Assembly: GCF_019793465.1 (NCBI RefSeq)
Contig: NZ_JAILYJ010000014.1
Coordinates: 62,001-126,000, forward strand
DNA length: 64,000 nt
Direction of reading: 5' to 3'
DNA from: Rhizobium croatiense
GTDB lineage: Bacteria; Pseudomonadota; Alphaproteobacteria; Rhizobiales; Rhizobiaceae
Position 1 is the first letter of the stretch. Each line of letters starts with the position of its first letter. Of this stretch, positions 50,917 to 62,000 are shown in pieces. A model generated the notes under the pieces. It was not told where the DNA came from. It saw only the letters and a program-made list of their open reading frames with translations, and ran no database searches. The position numbers were made by a program, and so were the translations under genes.

Positions 50917-51716
50917 GCGATCGATACCCTGGCCCTCGCATCCAGCGCTTCGCCGTCGAGCGCCGCCAGCGCATCGAGGAAGCGCCAGGCGAACGAGCCG
51001 GGACCGGCCGCCCCGAGTGCGGCATCTTCGCCGGCGACGGCAAAGGTTGCGAGCGCCGCGACCGTCGCGCCGAACAGATCCTCGGGCACTGTGGCGGCAA
51101 AGGCGCCAACGAGGCAGGTGAGCGAGCAGCCGAGCGCGGTCACCTGCGGCATCAGCACCGATCCGCCCTTGATGCGCACCGACCTGGCGCCATCGGTCAC
51201 GAAATCGACGGCGCCGGTGACGGCGACGATAGCCTGCTGCCGCTCAGCGAGGCGGCGGGCCGATTCTTCCGCCTGCTCGACCGGATCGCGGCTGTCGACG
51301 CCCTGACCGCGGCTCTCTCCGCCGGCAAGCGCGATGATCTCGGAAGCATTGCCGCGGATGATCGTGGGCCTGAGCGCCAGCAGATCGGCGACCGCTTGGC
51401 GGCGAAAGCCCGTCGCGTAATGCGCCACCGGATCGAGCACCCAGGGTTTTCCAGCTGAGGTCGCGGCCTTGGCCGCCGCCTGCATGCCGTCGAGCCATTG
51501 CGTCGACAGCGTGCCGATATTGACGGTCAGCGCGCTCGCGATACCGGCGAATTCGCCGGCTTCCTCAGCCGCATGCACCATGGCGGGCGAAGCGCCGGAT
51601 GCAAGCAGGACGTTGGCGGCGATGTTCATGGCGACGTAATTGGTGATGCAGTGGACGAGCGGCGGCTTTTCGCGCATCGCCTCCAGCATGGCTCCCGAAG
51701 TGGTCTTGCTCTGCAT
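50913..51716 (-). CDS. thiM: Hydroxyethylthiazole kinase ThiM
   Basis: A 267-residue ribokinase-fold kinase that phosphorylates 4-methyl-5-(2-hydroxyethyl)thiazole. Typical segments are PLVHCITNYVAMNIAANVLL (about residues 19-38), WVLDPVAHYATGFR, IIRGNASEIIALAG (about 118-131) and VTALGCSLTCLVGAF, where the cysteine lies in the anion hole. GAAAGGGG precedes the ATG. The TPP riboswitch just upstream controls the three-gene operon; the R. leguminosarum group is known to depend on thiMED for thiamin salvage. Confidence 0.95.
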   Translation of the reverse strand: MQSKTTSGAMLEAMREKPPLVHCITNYVAMNIAANVLLASGASPAMVHAAEEAGEFAGIASALTVNIGTLSTQWLDGMQAAAKAATSAGKPWVLDPVAHYATGFRRQAVADLLALRPTIIRGNASEIIALAGGESRGQGVDSRDPVEQAEESARRLAERQQAIVAVTGAVDFVTDGARSVRIKGGSVLMPQVTALGCSLTCLVGAFAATVPEDLFGATVAALATFAVAGEDAALGAAGPGSFAWRFLDALAALDGEALDARARVSIA

Positions 51717-51765
51717 GGCGCCCCTTTCAGGCGGGGCAGGCGCGGGGCGGCGTCTACGGCGATGC

Positions 51766-51850
51766 CCCGAGCGACTCCCTCCGCCGGCATTATCCGGTTC
51801 AGGTTCGAAGGGTTCTTCTCAGCCCGTCTGTCGACGAACGCCCCTGTCTC
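51766..51850 (-). promoter_or_regulatory. TPP riboswitch (THI element) of thiMED
   Basis: Read on the minus strand the sequence has the THI hallmarks in order: ACAGGGGCG at the 5' end, GGGCTGAGAAG, ACCCTTCGAACCTGA, CCGGATAATGCCGGCG and GAGGGAGT. These form the pyrimidine-sensing CUGAGA helix and the diphosphate-binding arm. The following 50 bases up to the thiM ATG are GC-rich (GCGGGGCGGCG against CGCCCCGC-like partners) and include the Shine-Dalgarno AAAGGGG, so control by sequestering the ribosome site is likely. Confidence 0.9.
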
Positions 51851-52532
51851 TCATCGCGCTCTTTTTCGCAGAGAAGGACGCGGCTGTCATCCCGAAAATG
51901 ACATTCCGCGATCGAGGGCGGCTGAGCCACTTATATAGTCGGATGATCAGCGGATCTTGCCAGCCGGAGAGCCCCAATGATTCGGGTTGCGACCAGAGCA
52001 TTGCGCGAAGGCGCTCCCGGGCCCGGCCTTTGCCTCCCTTTGGTCAGGAATAACGGCGGCAACCATGGGTGCAATTCATGTGAATACACTTTTATATTTG
52101 ATGGTGACGCAATACCTGCGTGATCTGCCGCAGTTGCAGTGTTTATTCGGGGAAGGGTTTGGCGAGCGGTCAGCAATCTTCTTCGGAGAACGGACACTCT
52201 TCTGATCGCGGCTTCTCTTAATTTCAGATTGTATTATTCTATTCATCCCTCGCGTTTGTCTGCTCACATTTTCAATGCAGACGAGCATTTGGACAGCTCC
52301 GCGTAAGTTGCGTGTTGTCTTATCGTTTTCGTTATTTCAGTACTGTTGAGTCTCGGATTTGCCGGTAAGTTTCTGTCAAGATCCCGGCGAATACAGGGAT
52401 TTATCTGCTGGAAACGCGACGTAAATATCTAACCGAAACTTTACCGTTCTGACACGTTCAGGTTGACGGCGAGAGCGATTGTAGCGACATGGCATTGCAC
52501 GCAAATAAAATCCTCCTGAAGTTGCATTTTTG
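51851..52532. other. Intergenic region before the two-partner secretion genes
   Basis: About 680 bases without a convincing gene. GC drops (24 of 60 bases at 52201-52260), which suits a promoter or regulatory region for the secretion locus. Short frames at 51987-52205 and 52076-52288 have no good start site or recognisable product. Confidence 0.5.
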
Positions 52533-53126
52533 ATGAGCAAGTTTTCGATAAGCCGCATGAAGGGAGGTCTCCGGACCGTCGCCTCCCTCCTGATATTCCT
52601 CGGTTGTTCCAGCCCGTCCCTTTCGCAATCTCCTGATGCGGTGGTTCAAGGCCAGGCGCCGGCCATCAAATCGCAGAAATTCGACGACTGGTACTATCGC
52701 TGCACGGGCTCCGGCGACACGGCAGCCTGCGAAGTCGCGCAGGTGGCGCAAGTCGCCAAGGACGGCAAGAACGTCAATGTCCTGACGCTGGCGATCGCCA
52801 CAGCGCCGGCCGCGTCTCAAGGCAAGAGCAAGGGCAAGCCGCGGCTGATGCTGACCGCGCTTCTGCCGCTCAACGTCTTCCTGCCCTCCGGCCTGTCGAT
52901 CAAGGCGGACGGCAAGCCCCTCGCAAAACTCGATTATCGCAATTGCAACGAGGCCGGATGCTGGGCGCAGCAGGCCCTGGATGCGAAGACGACGGCAGCG
53001 CTGCGCAAGGGCTCGACGGCCGAAGGGCTGGTGCGGCTGATGAACGGCCAGGACGTCAATATCCGCTTTTCGCTCAAAGGGCTGAGCCCGGCCCTCGACG
53101 AACTCCAATCCACTGCCGCGAAGTAG
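52533..53126 (+). CDS. IalB-like (invasion-associated locus B family) exported protein
   Basis: A 197-residue protein with a hydrophobic export signal near residues 10-30 (LRTVASLLIFLGCSSPSLSQ); the LGCSS could also serve as a lipobox. The mature part matches the IalB family: DDWYYRCTGS near 50-59, CEVAQVAQVA, MLTALLPLNVFLPSG and DYRNCNEAGCWAQQALD, with the paired cysteines. IalB of Bartonella is linked to erythrocyte invasion, but the family is widespread in alpha-proteobacteria with unknown role. The ATG at 52533 has only a weak site upstream. It starts 14 bases before tpsB ends its leader and is probably the first gene of the secretion operon. Confidence 0.75.
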   Translation: MSKFSISRMKGGLRTVASLLIFLGCSSPSLSQSPDAVVQGQAPAIKSQKFDDWYYRCTGSGDTAACEVAQVAQVAKDGKNVNVLTLAIATAPAASQGKSKGKPRLMLTALLPLNVFLPSGLSIKADGKPLAKLDYRNCNEAGCWAQQALDAKTTAALRKGSTAEGLVRLMNGQDVNIRFSLKGLSPALDELQSTAAK

Positions 53127-53139
53127 CCGAATTTCACCC

Positions 53140-54861
53140 ATGACCACAGAAATTCGATACTGCCTGCTCGCCGGCGCCGTCCTCGTGACGGCTGTCGCAC
53201 CTACCTATGCGCAATCGCCGGCCGACGACTTCAACCGCCGTCAGGAGCAGCAGTCGCAGACGCAGCGGCTGGACGCCCTGCGGCGCGCGACACCGGGCGG
53301 CGGCGCGGACGCGGAAGACCGGACTTTGCCCGCCGGCCAGGGGAATGGTGCCTGTTTCGACATCACCAGGGTCGAAATCGACGGGGCGAACCTGCTCTCG
53401 GCGGCAGAGATCGGCAAGGTGACGGCGCCTTACGGCAACCGCTGCGTCGGGCTTGCCGAGATCAATGCGGTGCTCAGGGATGTCACCCATCTCTATATCG
53501 ACCACGGCTATGTGACCTCGCGGGCCTATGTGCCGCAGCAGGATATCCGCAAGACCAGGATCCTGCGCCTGCTCCTCGTCGAAGGCACGCTGTCCGACAT
53601 CTATCTCAACGGCAAGAAAGCGGCCGGCAACGGGTCGCTGGCGAGCGCCTTTCCCGGCCTGATCGGCCGGGTCGTCAATATCCGCGACATCGAGCAGGGG
53701 CTCGATCAGATGAACCGGCTGCAGGCCAACGACGCCAAGTCGGCCATGCTGCCCGGCCCCAAGGACGGAACCTCCATCCTCAATATCGAAAACCGTCCGG
53801 GCCGGCCATGGCATGTCTCGCTCGGCAACAACAATATGGGGCAGGAGAGCACCGGCCTTTCCCGCAGCTCGGCATCGCTCGGCTACGACGATCTGCTCGG
53901 CATCAACGACCAGTGGAATTTCTCATACGAGCACAGCGGTCCGGACTATCAGTGGGAGAATGACGGAAACGGCTATGGCAACAGCTATTCCGGCAGCGTC
54001 AGCGTCCCTTACGGTTATTCCACCGTTTCGCTGAACGGCTCCTGGTACCAATATGAAAGCGCCGTCGAAGGCAACTTCAGCACGCTCGAAACCTCCGGCA
54101 ATTCGGGGCAGGCCGGCCTCGGCATTGATCGCGTCGTCATGCGCGACAAGGATTCGATCACGACAGTCCGCAGCAACCTCACCTACAAGCAGACGAACAA
54201 CTTCCTGCTCGGCAACCTGATCGAGGTCGGCAGCCGCCGCTATACGGTCGGCGAGATCGGCATTTCCCATTCCCGGCGGATGTTCGGCGGTATCTGGGTC
54301 TTTGATGCCAGCTACGACCGGGGGCTCGGTCTTTTCGATGCCGTCAAGGCAGGAGAGCCCGGCGCGGGAAATGCCGATCCGCGATTTTCGAAATTCAACG
54401 CCACCATCACAGTCACCCAGCCCTTCCAGGCCATCGGCCGCCAGTTCGAGCTGACGTCGCTCGTCAGCGGCCAATATTCCCCGGATAATCTTCTCGGCGC
54501 CGAGCAGATGTCCCTCGGCAGCTACAGCAATGTCCGCGGCACCCGCGAAAGCGTGCTCTTCGGCAATAACGGCGTGTTCAGCCACAACGAGATCGTCTGG
54601 CGAACGAAATCCAACGAAAGCGGCGGCGCCGCCGCCAAGGCGTTCGGCGAACTGCGCCCCTATCTCGGCTTCGATTACGGCCACGTCTACGCGCAAAAGC
54701 GCTTCGACATGACAGGTGGCGATCTTGCTGGCTGGACGGCCGGTATCCGCGCCGTCGGCGGCACGATCAGCGCCGACCTCGGCTATTCCGACATCCTTGC
54801 CAGCAGCGTCGACCATGTCGACGGCGGGCTCTTTTATTTCAGCGCATCGGCGCATTGGTAA
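53140..54861 (+). CDS. Two-partner secretion transporter TpsB (FhaC/ShlB family)
   Basis: A 573-residue outer-membrane Omp85-type pore. A signal peptide ends at AYA/QSPADD (about residue 24), followed by a short helix rich in Q and R (RRQEQQSQTQRLDALRR), two POTRA domains (about 68-220, with TRVEIDGANLLSAAEI, YVTSRAYVPQQDI and LLVEGTLSDIYLNG), and a beta-barrel. The L6 tip motif VRG is at residues 465-467 (SYSNVRGTRES), essential in this family, and the end is aromatic (SASAHW). It should export the giant TpsA encoded 1.2 kb downstream. Gap to the IalB-like gene is 13 bases. Confidence 0.92.
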   Translation: MTTEIRYCLLAGAVLVTAVAPTYAQSPADDFNRRQEQQSQTQRLDALRRATPGGGADAEDRTLPAGQGNGACFDITRVEIDGANLLSAAEIGKVTAPYGNRCVGLAEINAVLRDVTHLYIDHGYVTSRAYVPQQDIRKTRILRLLLVEGTLSDIYLNGKKAAGNGSLASAFPGLIGRVVNIRDIEQGLDQMNRLQANDAKSAMLPGPKDGTSILNIENRPGRPWHVSLGNNNMGQESTGLSRSSASLGYDDLLGINDQWNFSYEHSGPDYQWENDGNGYGNSYSGSVSVPYGYSTVSLNGSWYQYESAVEGNFSTLETSGNSGQAGLGIDRVVMRDKDSITTVRSNLTYKQTNNFLLGNLIEVGSRRYTVGEIGISHSRRMFGGIWVFDASYDRGLGLFDAVKAGEPGAGNADPRFSKFNATITVTQPFQAIGRQFELTSLVSGQYSPDNLLGAEQMSLGSYSNVRGTRESVLFGNNGVFSHNEIVWRTKSNESGGAAAKAFGELRPYLGFDYGHVYAQKRFDMTGGDLAGWTAGIRAVGGTISADLGYSDILASSVDHVDGGLFYFSASAHW

Positions 54862-54874
54862 CGAAAGCAAGACA

Positions 54875-55342
54875 ATGACCACCCACGACACTTCGACGAT
54901 CAAGCGCGGCAAAAGCCTTTCGCGGCCGACGGCGCTGATCCTTTCCCTTTCCATCGCTCTTGCCGGCTGCGCCGGACGCGAGGCCCGTCCGGTCGCTTCG
55001 ACCAATCCGACCGACAGCGCCTTCGACTGCGCCGGCATCACCCGCGAATTCGAGGCGAACGAACGGCAGATCACCTCGACGGTGAAGGAGCGCACCGATG
55101 CGCAGGGCAAGAACATCGTGCTTGGGGCGACCGGTGTGCTTCTGTTTCTGCCGGCGCTGTTTTTCATGGACCCGAAATCACCTGAGAAGGTCGAGATCGA
55201 TGCCTTGCGCAACAGGAACAATGTCCTGACCAGCATCGCCAAATCGAAGGGGTGCCCGGCGCCGAAGTCCCAGCTGACCGAGCTCTACAAGCATCTGGAC
55301 AGTAAGCCAAAGCCTGCCTCGTCGTCGGACAACCGGGACTGA
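54875..55342 (+). CDS. Small lipoprotein inside the two-partner secretion locus
   Basis: A 155-residue protein. The lipobox LAGC sits at about residues 28-31 (TALILSLSIALAGCAG). The mature part has a hydrophobic helix VLGATGVLLFLPALFFM near 85-101 and a basic C-terminal helix (RNRNNVLTSIAKSKGCP). No family is recognised. The ATG at 54875 lies 13 bases after the tpsB stop, and the gene is probably co-transcribed. Its position suggests an accessory role in TpsA export, assembly or protection. Confidence 0.65.
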   Translation: MTTHDTSTIKRGKSLSRPTALILSLSIALAGCAGREARPVASTNPTDSAFDCAGITREFEANERQITSTVKERTDAQGKNIVLGATGVLLFLPALFFMDPKSPEKVEIDALRNRNNVLTSIAKSKGCPAPKSQLTELYKHLDSKPKPASSSDNRD

Positions 55343-55386
55343 GTTCAGCAGGTCCTTGAATCTTATCCATGAATTCGGAGTTCCGT

Positions 55387-55941
55387 ATGCGTATCGTGCG
55401 TTTTCTAACCCTTCTCCTGCTGGCGGCGACACTGGCGTCCTGCGTCACCACCAGGACAGATCCTCGGCTGATTGCGGCCCTGCAGCGCACGTCTGTGCGC
55501 GAGATCCGGATCGAGCTGGCTCCCGACGTCAAGACATTCGGTTTTGGCGATAAGCCCGACCAGCAGGTCTCCGACGCGGTTCGTACCCTCCAAGCCACGA
55601 TGTCCAAGGAACTGATCGGCGTGCCGGGCGGCCCGAACAGGGGCAGGTTGGTCGTGACGCTGCATGTGTTCGACGTTACCACAAAGCAGGCCCGCATTAT
55701 CGGTGGTCACGACAGCATGATCGACGGGACCGTTCGGCTGGAGGATGCCAAGACCGGGCAACTGATTGCCCAAGCGCAAAACATCCATGGCGAAGACCTC
55801 TCCATGCGCGGAAGCGGTTACGGCGTAATCATCGCAGTCGCGGTCAATGCGGCGACAACGTCCGGCGCGCCTGATGTCATGGCACAGCGCCTGTCCAAGT
55901 CCTTCACCCGCAATGTGAAGACCTGGCTCACCCAGAAATAA
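55387..55941 (+). CDS. Second lipoprotein of the secretion locus
   Basis: A 184-residue lipoprotein with MRIVRFLTLLLLAATLASC (lipobox LASC, Cys19). The mature part (EIRIELAPDVKTFGFG, RLVVTLHVFDVTTKQARIIG, SMIDGTVRLEDAKTGQLI) resembles small periplasmic lipoproteins of the DUF4410 kind in layout, but this is not certain. The ATG at 55387 has GGAG upstream; an earlier ATG at 55369 is less likely. It is followed by a hairpin and then tpsA. Probably membrane-anchored in the periplasm. Confidence 0.65.
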   Translation: MRIVRFLTLLLLAATLASCVTTRTDPRLIAALQRTSVREIRIELAPDVKTFGFGDKPDQQVSDAVRTLQATMSKELIGVPGGPNRGRLVVTLHVFDVTTKQARIIGGHDSMIDGTVRLEDAKTGQLIAQAQNIHGEDLSMRGSGYGVIIAVAVNAATTSGAPDVMAQRLSKSFTRNVKTWLTQK

Positions 55942-55954
55942 CGAGACGAGGCGA

Positions 55955-55977
55955 GGCGCTGCCGACAAGGCAGCGCC
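55955..55977 (+). repeat. Hairpin before the TpsA gene
   Basis: Perfect 9-base arms GGCGCTGCC and GGCAGCGCC around GACAA, 56 bases before the tpsA ATG. No T-run follows, so it is more likely an mRNA processing or protection structure than a terminator. Confidence 0.5.
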
Positions 55978-56032
55978 GGGCCGTGATTGATGTCGAGACA
56001 AAAACCAGTTGTGCGTTTGGAAAGACGAAACG

Positions 56033-59000
56033 ATGCGTGAAAAAACCGGCCTTGGTTCGAATGGCAAGGGTCTTGGCTGCCGGCTCGGCAGGCTTGCCCA
56101 TCGCTCGCTTGCGATCGTGCTCAGCGCGCTGCTGGTCTTTCAGCCGATGCTGGCCAACGCCCAGTCGGTCTCGGCAAGCACTACAGCGCCCGCCGCCAAT
56201 CAGCCGGGCGTCGGCACGGCCCCGAACGGTGTGCCGCTCATCGACATCGTCACGCCGAACAGCCAGGGCCTGTCGCACAACAAATACGACAACTTCAACG
56301 TCGGCACGCCGGGCCTCATCCTCAACAATTTCCAGGGTGAGATCGGCAATTCCAATCTCGGCGGCCTCACGCCGGGCAATGCCAATCTCAATACATCAGG
56401 GCCGGCAACGGTCATCCTCAACGAAGTCACCAGCGGCAACCGCTCGGCCTTGAACGGGCCGACCGAGGTGTTCGGCGGGCGGGCCGATGTCATCATCGCC
56501 AACCCGAACGGCATCACCTGCGATGGCTGCGGCTTCATCAACACGCCGCATGCGACGCTGACGACGGGCGTTCCCGATATCGGTGCCGATGGCAGGCTCA
56601 CCGGCTTTACCGTCAATGGCGGCGACGTCACCATCGGACCGAACGGTGGCAACTTCGCCACCGGCCCCGGCGCGGTCGACCTCTTCGACATCGTCTCGCG
56701 CACCGTCCATGTCAACGGCCCGGTCTACGGCAAGTCGCTGCGCGTGACGGCGGGTGCGTCCAATTTCGACTATGCGACGGGCGATTCCCAGGCGCTCGCG
56801 CCGATCTCCGGCACGCCGGAATATGCGATCGACGGCACCGCACTTGGCGCCATGCAGGCAGACCGCATCAAGATCGTCGTCACCGAACAGGGCGCCGGCG
56901 TGCGCATGAGCGGCAATCTTGCCGCCAACACCAACGAGTTGTCCTTGTCGGCCGACGGCAAAATCTCGCTCGGCAACGTCTCCGGTGAGCAGGGCGTTTC
57001 GATCTCCTCGAAGGCGAAAGTGACGGCCGCCAAGGTCACCTCGAAAGCGAAAGCCGCCATCGAGGCCGACAATGGCATCACCCTCGATACGATCGCTGCG
57101 GATGGCGACATCGTGCTGTCGAGCGGCAGCGGCCTGTTGAGCGTCGGCGGCGAGGTCAACAGCGCCACCAACGTCGAGATCTCCTCCGCGGCTGGCATTG
57201 CCGCCGGCAGCGTCGTCGCCGGCAATGCGCTCGATCTCTCCGCCACATCCGGCGGCATCCAGATTGCAGGGGCGGTCAAGAGCGGCGATACGCTGACGAT
57301 CGCTGCGACGTCAGGCTCGATCTCCGCAGCGTCGCTTGTCAGCGGCAGTGATCTCACCCTTTCCGCCGGCGCCGACATCGGCATATCGGGCGATGTCCTG
57401 GCGCAGGGCAACGTCACGGCAACCGGCCGCTCGATTGCGGCGGCGACCGTCGCCTCCGGCGTCGATTTCGCCGCCACCGCCCAATCCGCCAACGGCACAT
57501 TGGTGCTGCAGCAGGCGGGCGACATGAGCCTTGCCGCCGCAAACGGTTCGATCGTCGTCGGCGACGCGATGCTGAGCAGCGGCAATCTTTCGGCCGCCGC
57601 GAGCCAGAATCTCGCCTATAGCAAGCTGCAGAGCCTCGGCAGCGCCGATCTCTCCGCTTCCGGCCAGATCAGCTACGGCAATCCCACCAGCGCCAAGGGA
57701 AACCTGACGCTCACCACCACCACTATCGATCTCTCCAATGGCGGCGCAGGCAACATCGCCGCCGGCGGCACGCTGATGCTCAACGCCGATAGCGCCAATC
57801 TCAGCAATAACAGCCTCACTCTCGGAGGGCTCACCCTCAATCTATCAGATGCTGCCGATCTCAGCGGCACCAGGATCAATGCCGTCACCAATGCCGGCGG
57901 TTCGGGCGACATCGCCATCAACGCCGGCGGCCTCTCCACCTCGGCCGGCACGGCGCTGCTCGCCGCCCACGACCTGACCCTGACGCTGCCGTCTCTCACC
58001 AATGCCGGCCAATTGGCCGCCGGCGACGATCTGACGCTCAACATATCCGGCAATTTCACCAACAGCGCCACGGGCCTTGCCTATGCCGGCCACGACGCGG
58101 GCCTGTTCATCGGCGGGGTGCTCACCAACAATCAAGGCGCCATCCTCGCCGGCAACGATCTTGAGATTGCCGGGACGACATCGGGACTAAGAAACACTGA
58201 AGTCACCAATATTTCCGGCCTGATCCAGGCTGGAAACGACATGTCCATCCTGACGGCCAATCTGACCAACCGGCGGGCCGTCACACCGCAATGGACGGCC
58301 GGGACGCTGGTTTCCTCGGGCGTCGTCAGCGGCTTCACGCTGAACCCCGTCGCCGCCGGGCTGCCTTTCGGCTACCTCGAGACCGCCGATCAGAACATGT
58401 ACCAGCTCTATGCCGGCGTCGATCCGGGGCTGTGGCAGGATTATCAGCCACTGCTCTGGTCGAAGGCGACGCTCGCCGACGGCACGACTTATCGTGCCTG
58501 GACCTGGATTTCGGCCGACGGACCGGAGAAGGTCACGCCGATCATCGACTGGATCAGGGCCCGGGTGCCGCGGGACGCCAACGGCAATCCGGTTGCCGAT
58601 GCCAACAATCCGTCGCGCTATTTCATCGTCGACGAGGTCAATTTCAGTGGCTCGGACGAAAGCACCACCTATACATGGGATTGGTCGTCCCATCTCAGCC
58701 AGTCGGTCTATGAGGACCGGCTGAACGGCGCGCTGAGCCCCGAAGCGACGATCCGGGCGAGCCGCAATCTCACCATCGACGCCACCAATCTCACCAATGC
58801 CTACAGCTCGATCGAGGCCGGCGGCGACGCGACGCTGAAGGGCTCGACGCTGACCAACACCGGCGTAACCCTGTTCCGCACGACGACGACGACCTGCAGC
58901 GCCCAGGGCGCCTGCACCGCCTATGATGCCAACGGCAACACCAATCCTTCGAAGAACATTGCCAACGGCACGACGATCGTCAGCTCCGTCCAGGCGATCG

Positions 59001-62000
59001 GCGGCGTATCGGCCAATATCAAAGCCGGTGGCGCGCTCTCCGTCAATTTCGGCAGCGTCAACAATACGTCGGCAGCCGGCTCGGTGGCCGGCGGCGCCAG
59101 CGTCGCGGCCGCAAGCAATCCCGGCGATCCGTTGTCGGCTCTCAGCGGCCTGACGGCCGGCGGCGCCCTCTTCAACGTCAATTCGGGCCTCGGCACCACC
59201 CTTGTCGCCTCGACCAATCCGCAGTCGGGCGGTTTCGGTAAGCGGATCCCGGGACAGACCTTCCTGTTCGAAACCCGCGCCGACTTCCTCGATGTCAGCA
59301 AATTCTACGGCTCCAACTATTTCATGGACCGCATCGGCTATCAGCCGGATACCGCGGTTCCTTTCTTGGGCGACGCCTATTTCGAGAACCAGCTGATCGC
59401 CAAGCAGATCCAGCAGCTTGCCGGCCAGGGCCTGGGGCCGGGCTCCTTCATTCCCGGCAGCGATGCCACCGAGCAGGTCAAGAAGCTGCTCGACAATGGC
59501 ATCAAGTACGCCAACGACAATCATCTGCAGGTTGGCCAGACGCTTACTCCCGAAGCGGTCGCCAAGCTGACGGAGCCGGTCGTCCTCTATCAGAAGCAGG
59601 TGGTCAATGGCATAGAGGTGTGGGCGCCGGTAGTCTATCTCCCGAGCACGGCAACGGCGCAACTGACCGCCTCCGGCGCGCTGATGTCCGGCTCATCGGT
59701 CACCGTTGGCGGCGGCGCGATCAACAATTCCGGCGCCATGGTCGCGGCCAACGACCTCTCCGTTTCCGGTTCCTCGATTGCGTCGAACGGCGGCAGCTTC
59801 AAATCAGGCAAGGACGTGTCGCTCTCCTCTTCCGGCGCGCTGACGCTGAGCGCGCAATCCATGGATCTCGGCGGCCAGGCGATGGTCAACCCGAACGCCG
59901 CCGTCACCGCCGGCGGCAACGCCACGCTTGCTGCTGCGACCGACCTGACGCTGAAGGGTGCTGCCGTCAATGCCACAGGCAACGCTTCGCTCACCGGCAA
60001 GAATGTGACGCTCGATGCCGCCAAGGTCGACAACTCAGGTCAACAAAATGCCACCGGCAGCCAGGTCGCCAGCGGCGGCAGCCTGTCGATCAAGGCCACC
60101 GACAATGTCAACGTCATCGGCAGTTCTGCCAAGGCGGGCACGGCGCTTGACGTGACCGCCGACAACGGCTCGGTGGCCGTAGTCTCGACCGATGTCGCCC
60201 GCGACAACCAGTCCGGCTACACGAGGACCCTCTCCACCGACCAGCAGCAATCGCAGCTTTCTGCCGGCACGAACGCGACGATCAAGGCCGGTGACGACAT
60301 CCTGCTCTCCGGCTCCTCCGTCAAGGCGAAGGGTAATGTCGCGCTGAGCGCCGGTGACGATATCAACATCACTGCCGCGCAGGAGCAATCGGCATCCACC
60401 TTCGGCAAGAAGTCCGCCTCGTCGATCACCCATGCCGGCTCGGAAATATCAGCCGGCGGCGACCTCTCGGTGGCGGCGGGCAACAGCACTGGCGATCATG
60501 ACCTCAATATCGTCGGCAGCAAGCTCGCCGCCGACGGCAAGGTCGCTCTCAAGGCGGACGGCGACGTGACAATCGCCGAAGCCACCGACACCGCAACCCT
60601 CGACACCAAGCTCAGCACCAAGGGCGGTTTCCTCGGTAGCAGCGAGAAGACGACCACGCATCTGGAAACGACGACGGCCGTCGGTTCCGCCATCACAGGC
60701 GGTGGCGGCGTCGACATTGAATCCGGCAAGGATACGGTCATCTCCGCCTCGAAGATCGACGCCGGTAATGAGAACAGCACGGCGAACCTGAACATCACCA
60801 CCGGCGGCGACCTCGTCATCGCCTCCGGCAAGGACACCAGCGCCAAGGACGACAAGGGCTCGCGCAGCGGCTTCCTGTCCAAAGGTTCGTCCAGCCACAA
60901 GAGCTACGACGAAACGACCGTCGCCTCCGAACTCGGCGCATCCGGCAATATCAGCCTCAGCGCCGGCGGCGCGGCGGTGATTGCTGGCTCCAACGTGGAT
61001 GCCGACGGCGCGATCAACGTGGTGGGCGACAGCGTCTCGGTCATCGGTGCTGCCGAACAGCATCAGCTTGAGATCACCCGCAAGAAATCCGGCCTCTTCG
61101 TCGGTTCCGGCGACGGCTTCATATCGCTCTGGGGTGCGGAGCAGAAGAGCGGCAAGCAGGCTTCCGAGCTGAATGTGGCATCAGTACTCTCCGCGGGAAC
61201 GGACGTGGCGCTGAAGTCCCGCGAGACCGATGTCAACATTCTCGGCTCGCAGATCTACGCCGACAACAATATCACGCTCGACGCCGCCCGCGACGTCAAC
61301 GTCACGCCGGGGGCCGAAAGCTTCTCGCAGTCGAAGGAGGACAAGCGCTCCGGCTTCGGCCTCGCCTTCTCAGCGGGCAATGGCAGCGCGTCGATCGGCA
61401 TCGGGTATGGCAAATCGGTCGACAAGACCGCGCAGTCAGCCGAGACCAACGCGACTTCCACATTGTCGGGCGGCCGCGACGTCATCGTCACCGCCGGGCG
61501 CGACGCCAATTTCCAGGCGGCGCGGGTCGAGGCCGGTTCGACGGTCGACATTCTGGCGGAGCGCGACGTCAATCTTCTGTCGGCGCAGAACAAGACCAAC
61601 TATGCCACCATGCACGAAGAACTGTTCGCAGGCGTAAAGGCGACGGTGTCGTCGGGCGTGGTGGGTGCCGTGCAGGACGTGGTTGACGCGGCAAAGAACA
61701 TTGGCGACGGGAGTTCGAGCCAATCGATCGCAATGGGGGCAATCGCCGCCATCAACGGTTATTATGCCTATGACGCGCTGAGTAAAGCCAACCCGGAAGA
61801 CCTACTGAAGAACGGCGCGCTTCTCTCCACGTCACTCTCGGTAGGGTTCGAGTACCGGAAGAGCAGTTCCCAAGGGGCGGCCTCGACGCCGGTTCCAACC
61901 ACGATCAATGCCGGCGATAGGGCGGTGATAGAGGCTGTTACGGGCGATATCAACGCCGTCGGCGCGCAGATCGGTGCGGGGTCTAAAGCCGACGGCACGC

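Noticed and set aside
51987..52288. Short frames upstream of the secretion locus
   Set aside because: Overlapping frames on both strands in AT-rich DNA, no start support and no known product.
58187..59662. Minus-strand open frame of 491 codons inside the TpsA gene
   Set aside because: The plus strand codes for conserved TpsA sequence there. The opposite frame is arginine-, glycine- and alanine-rich without motifs.
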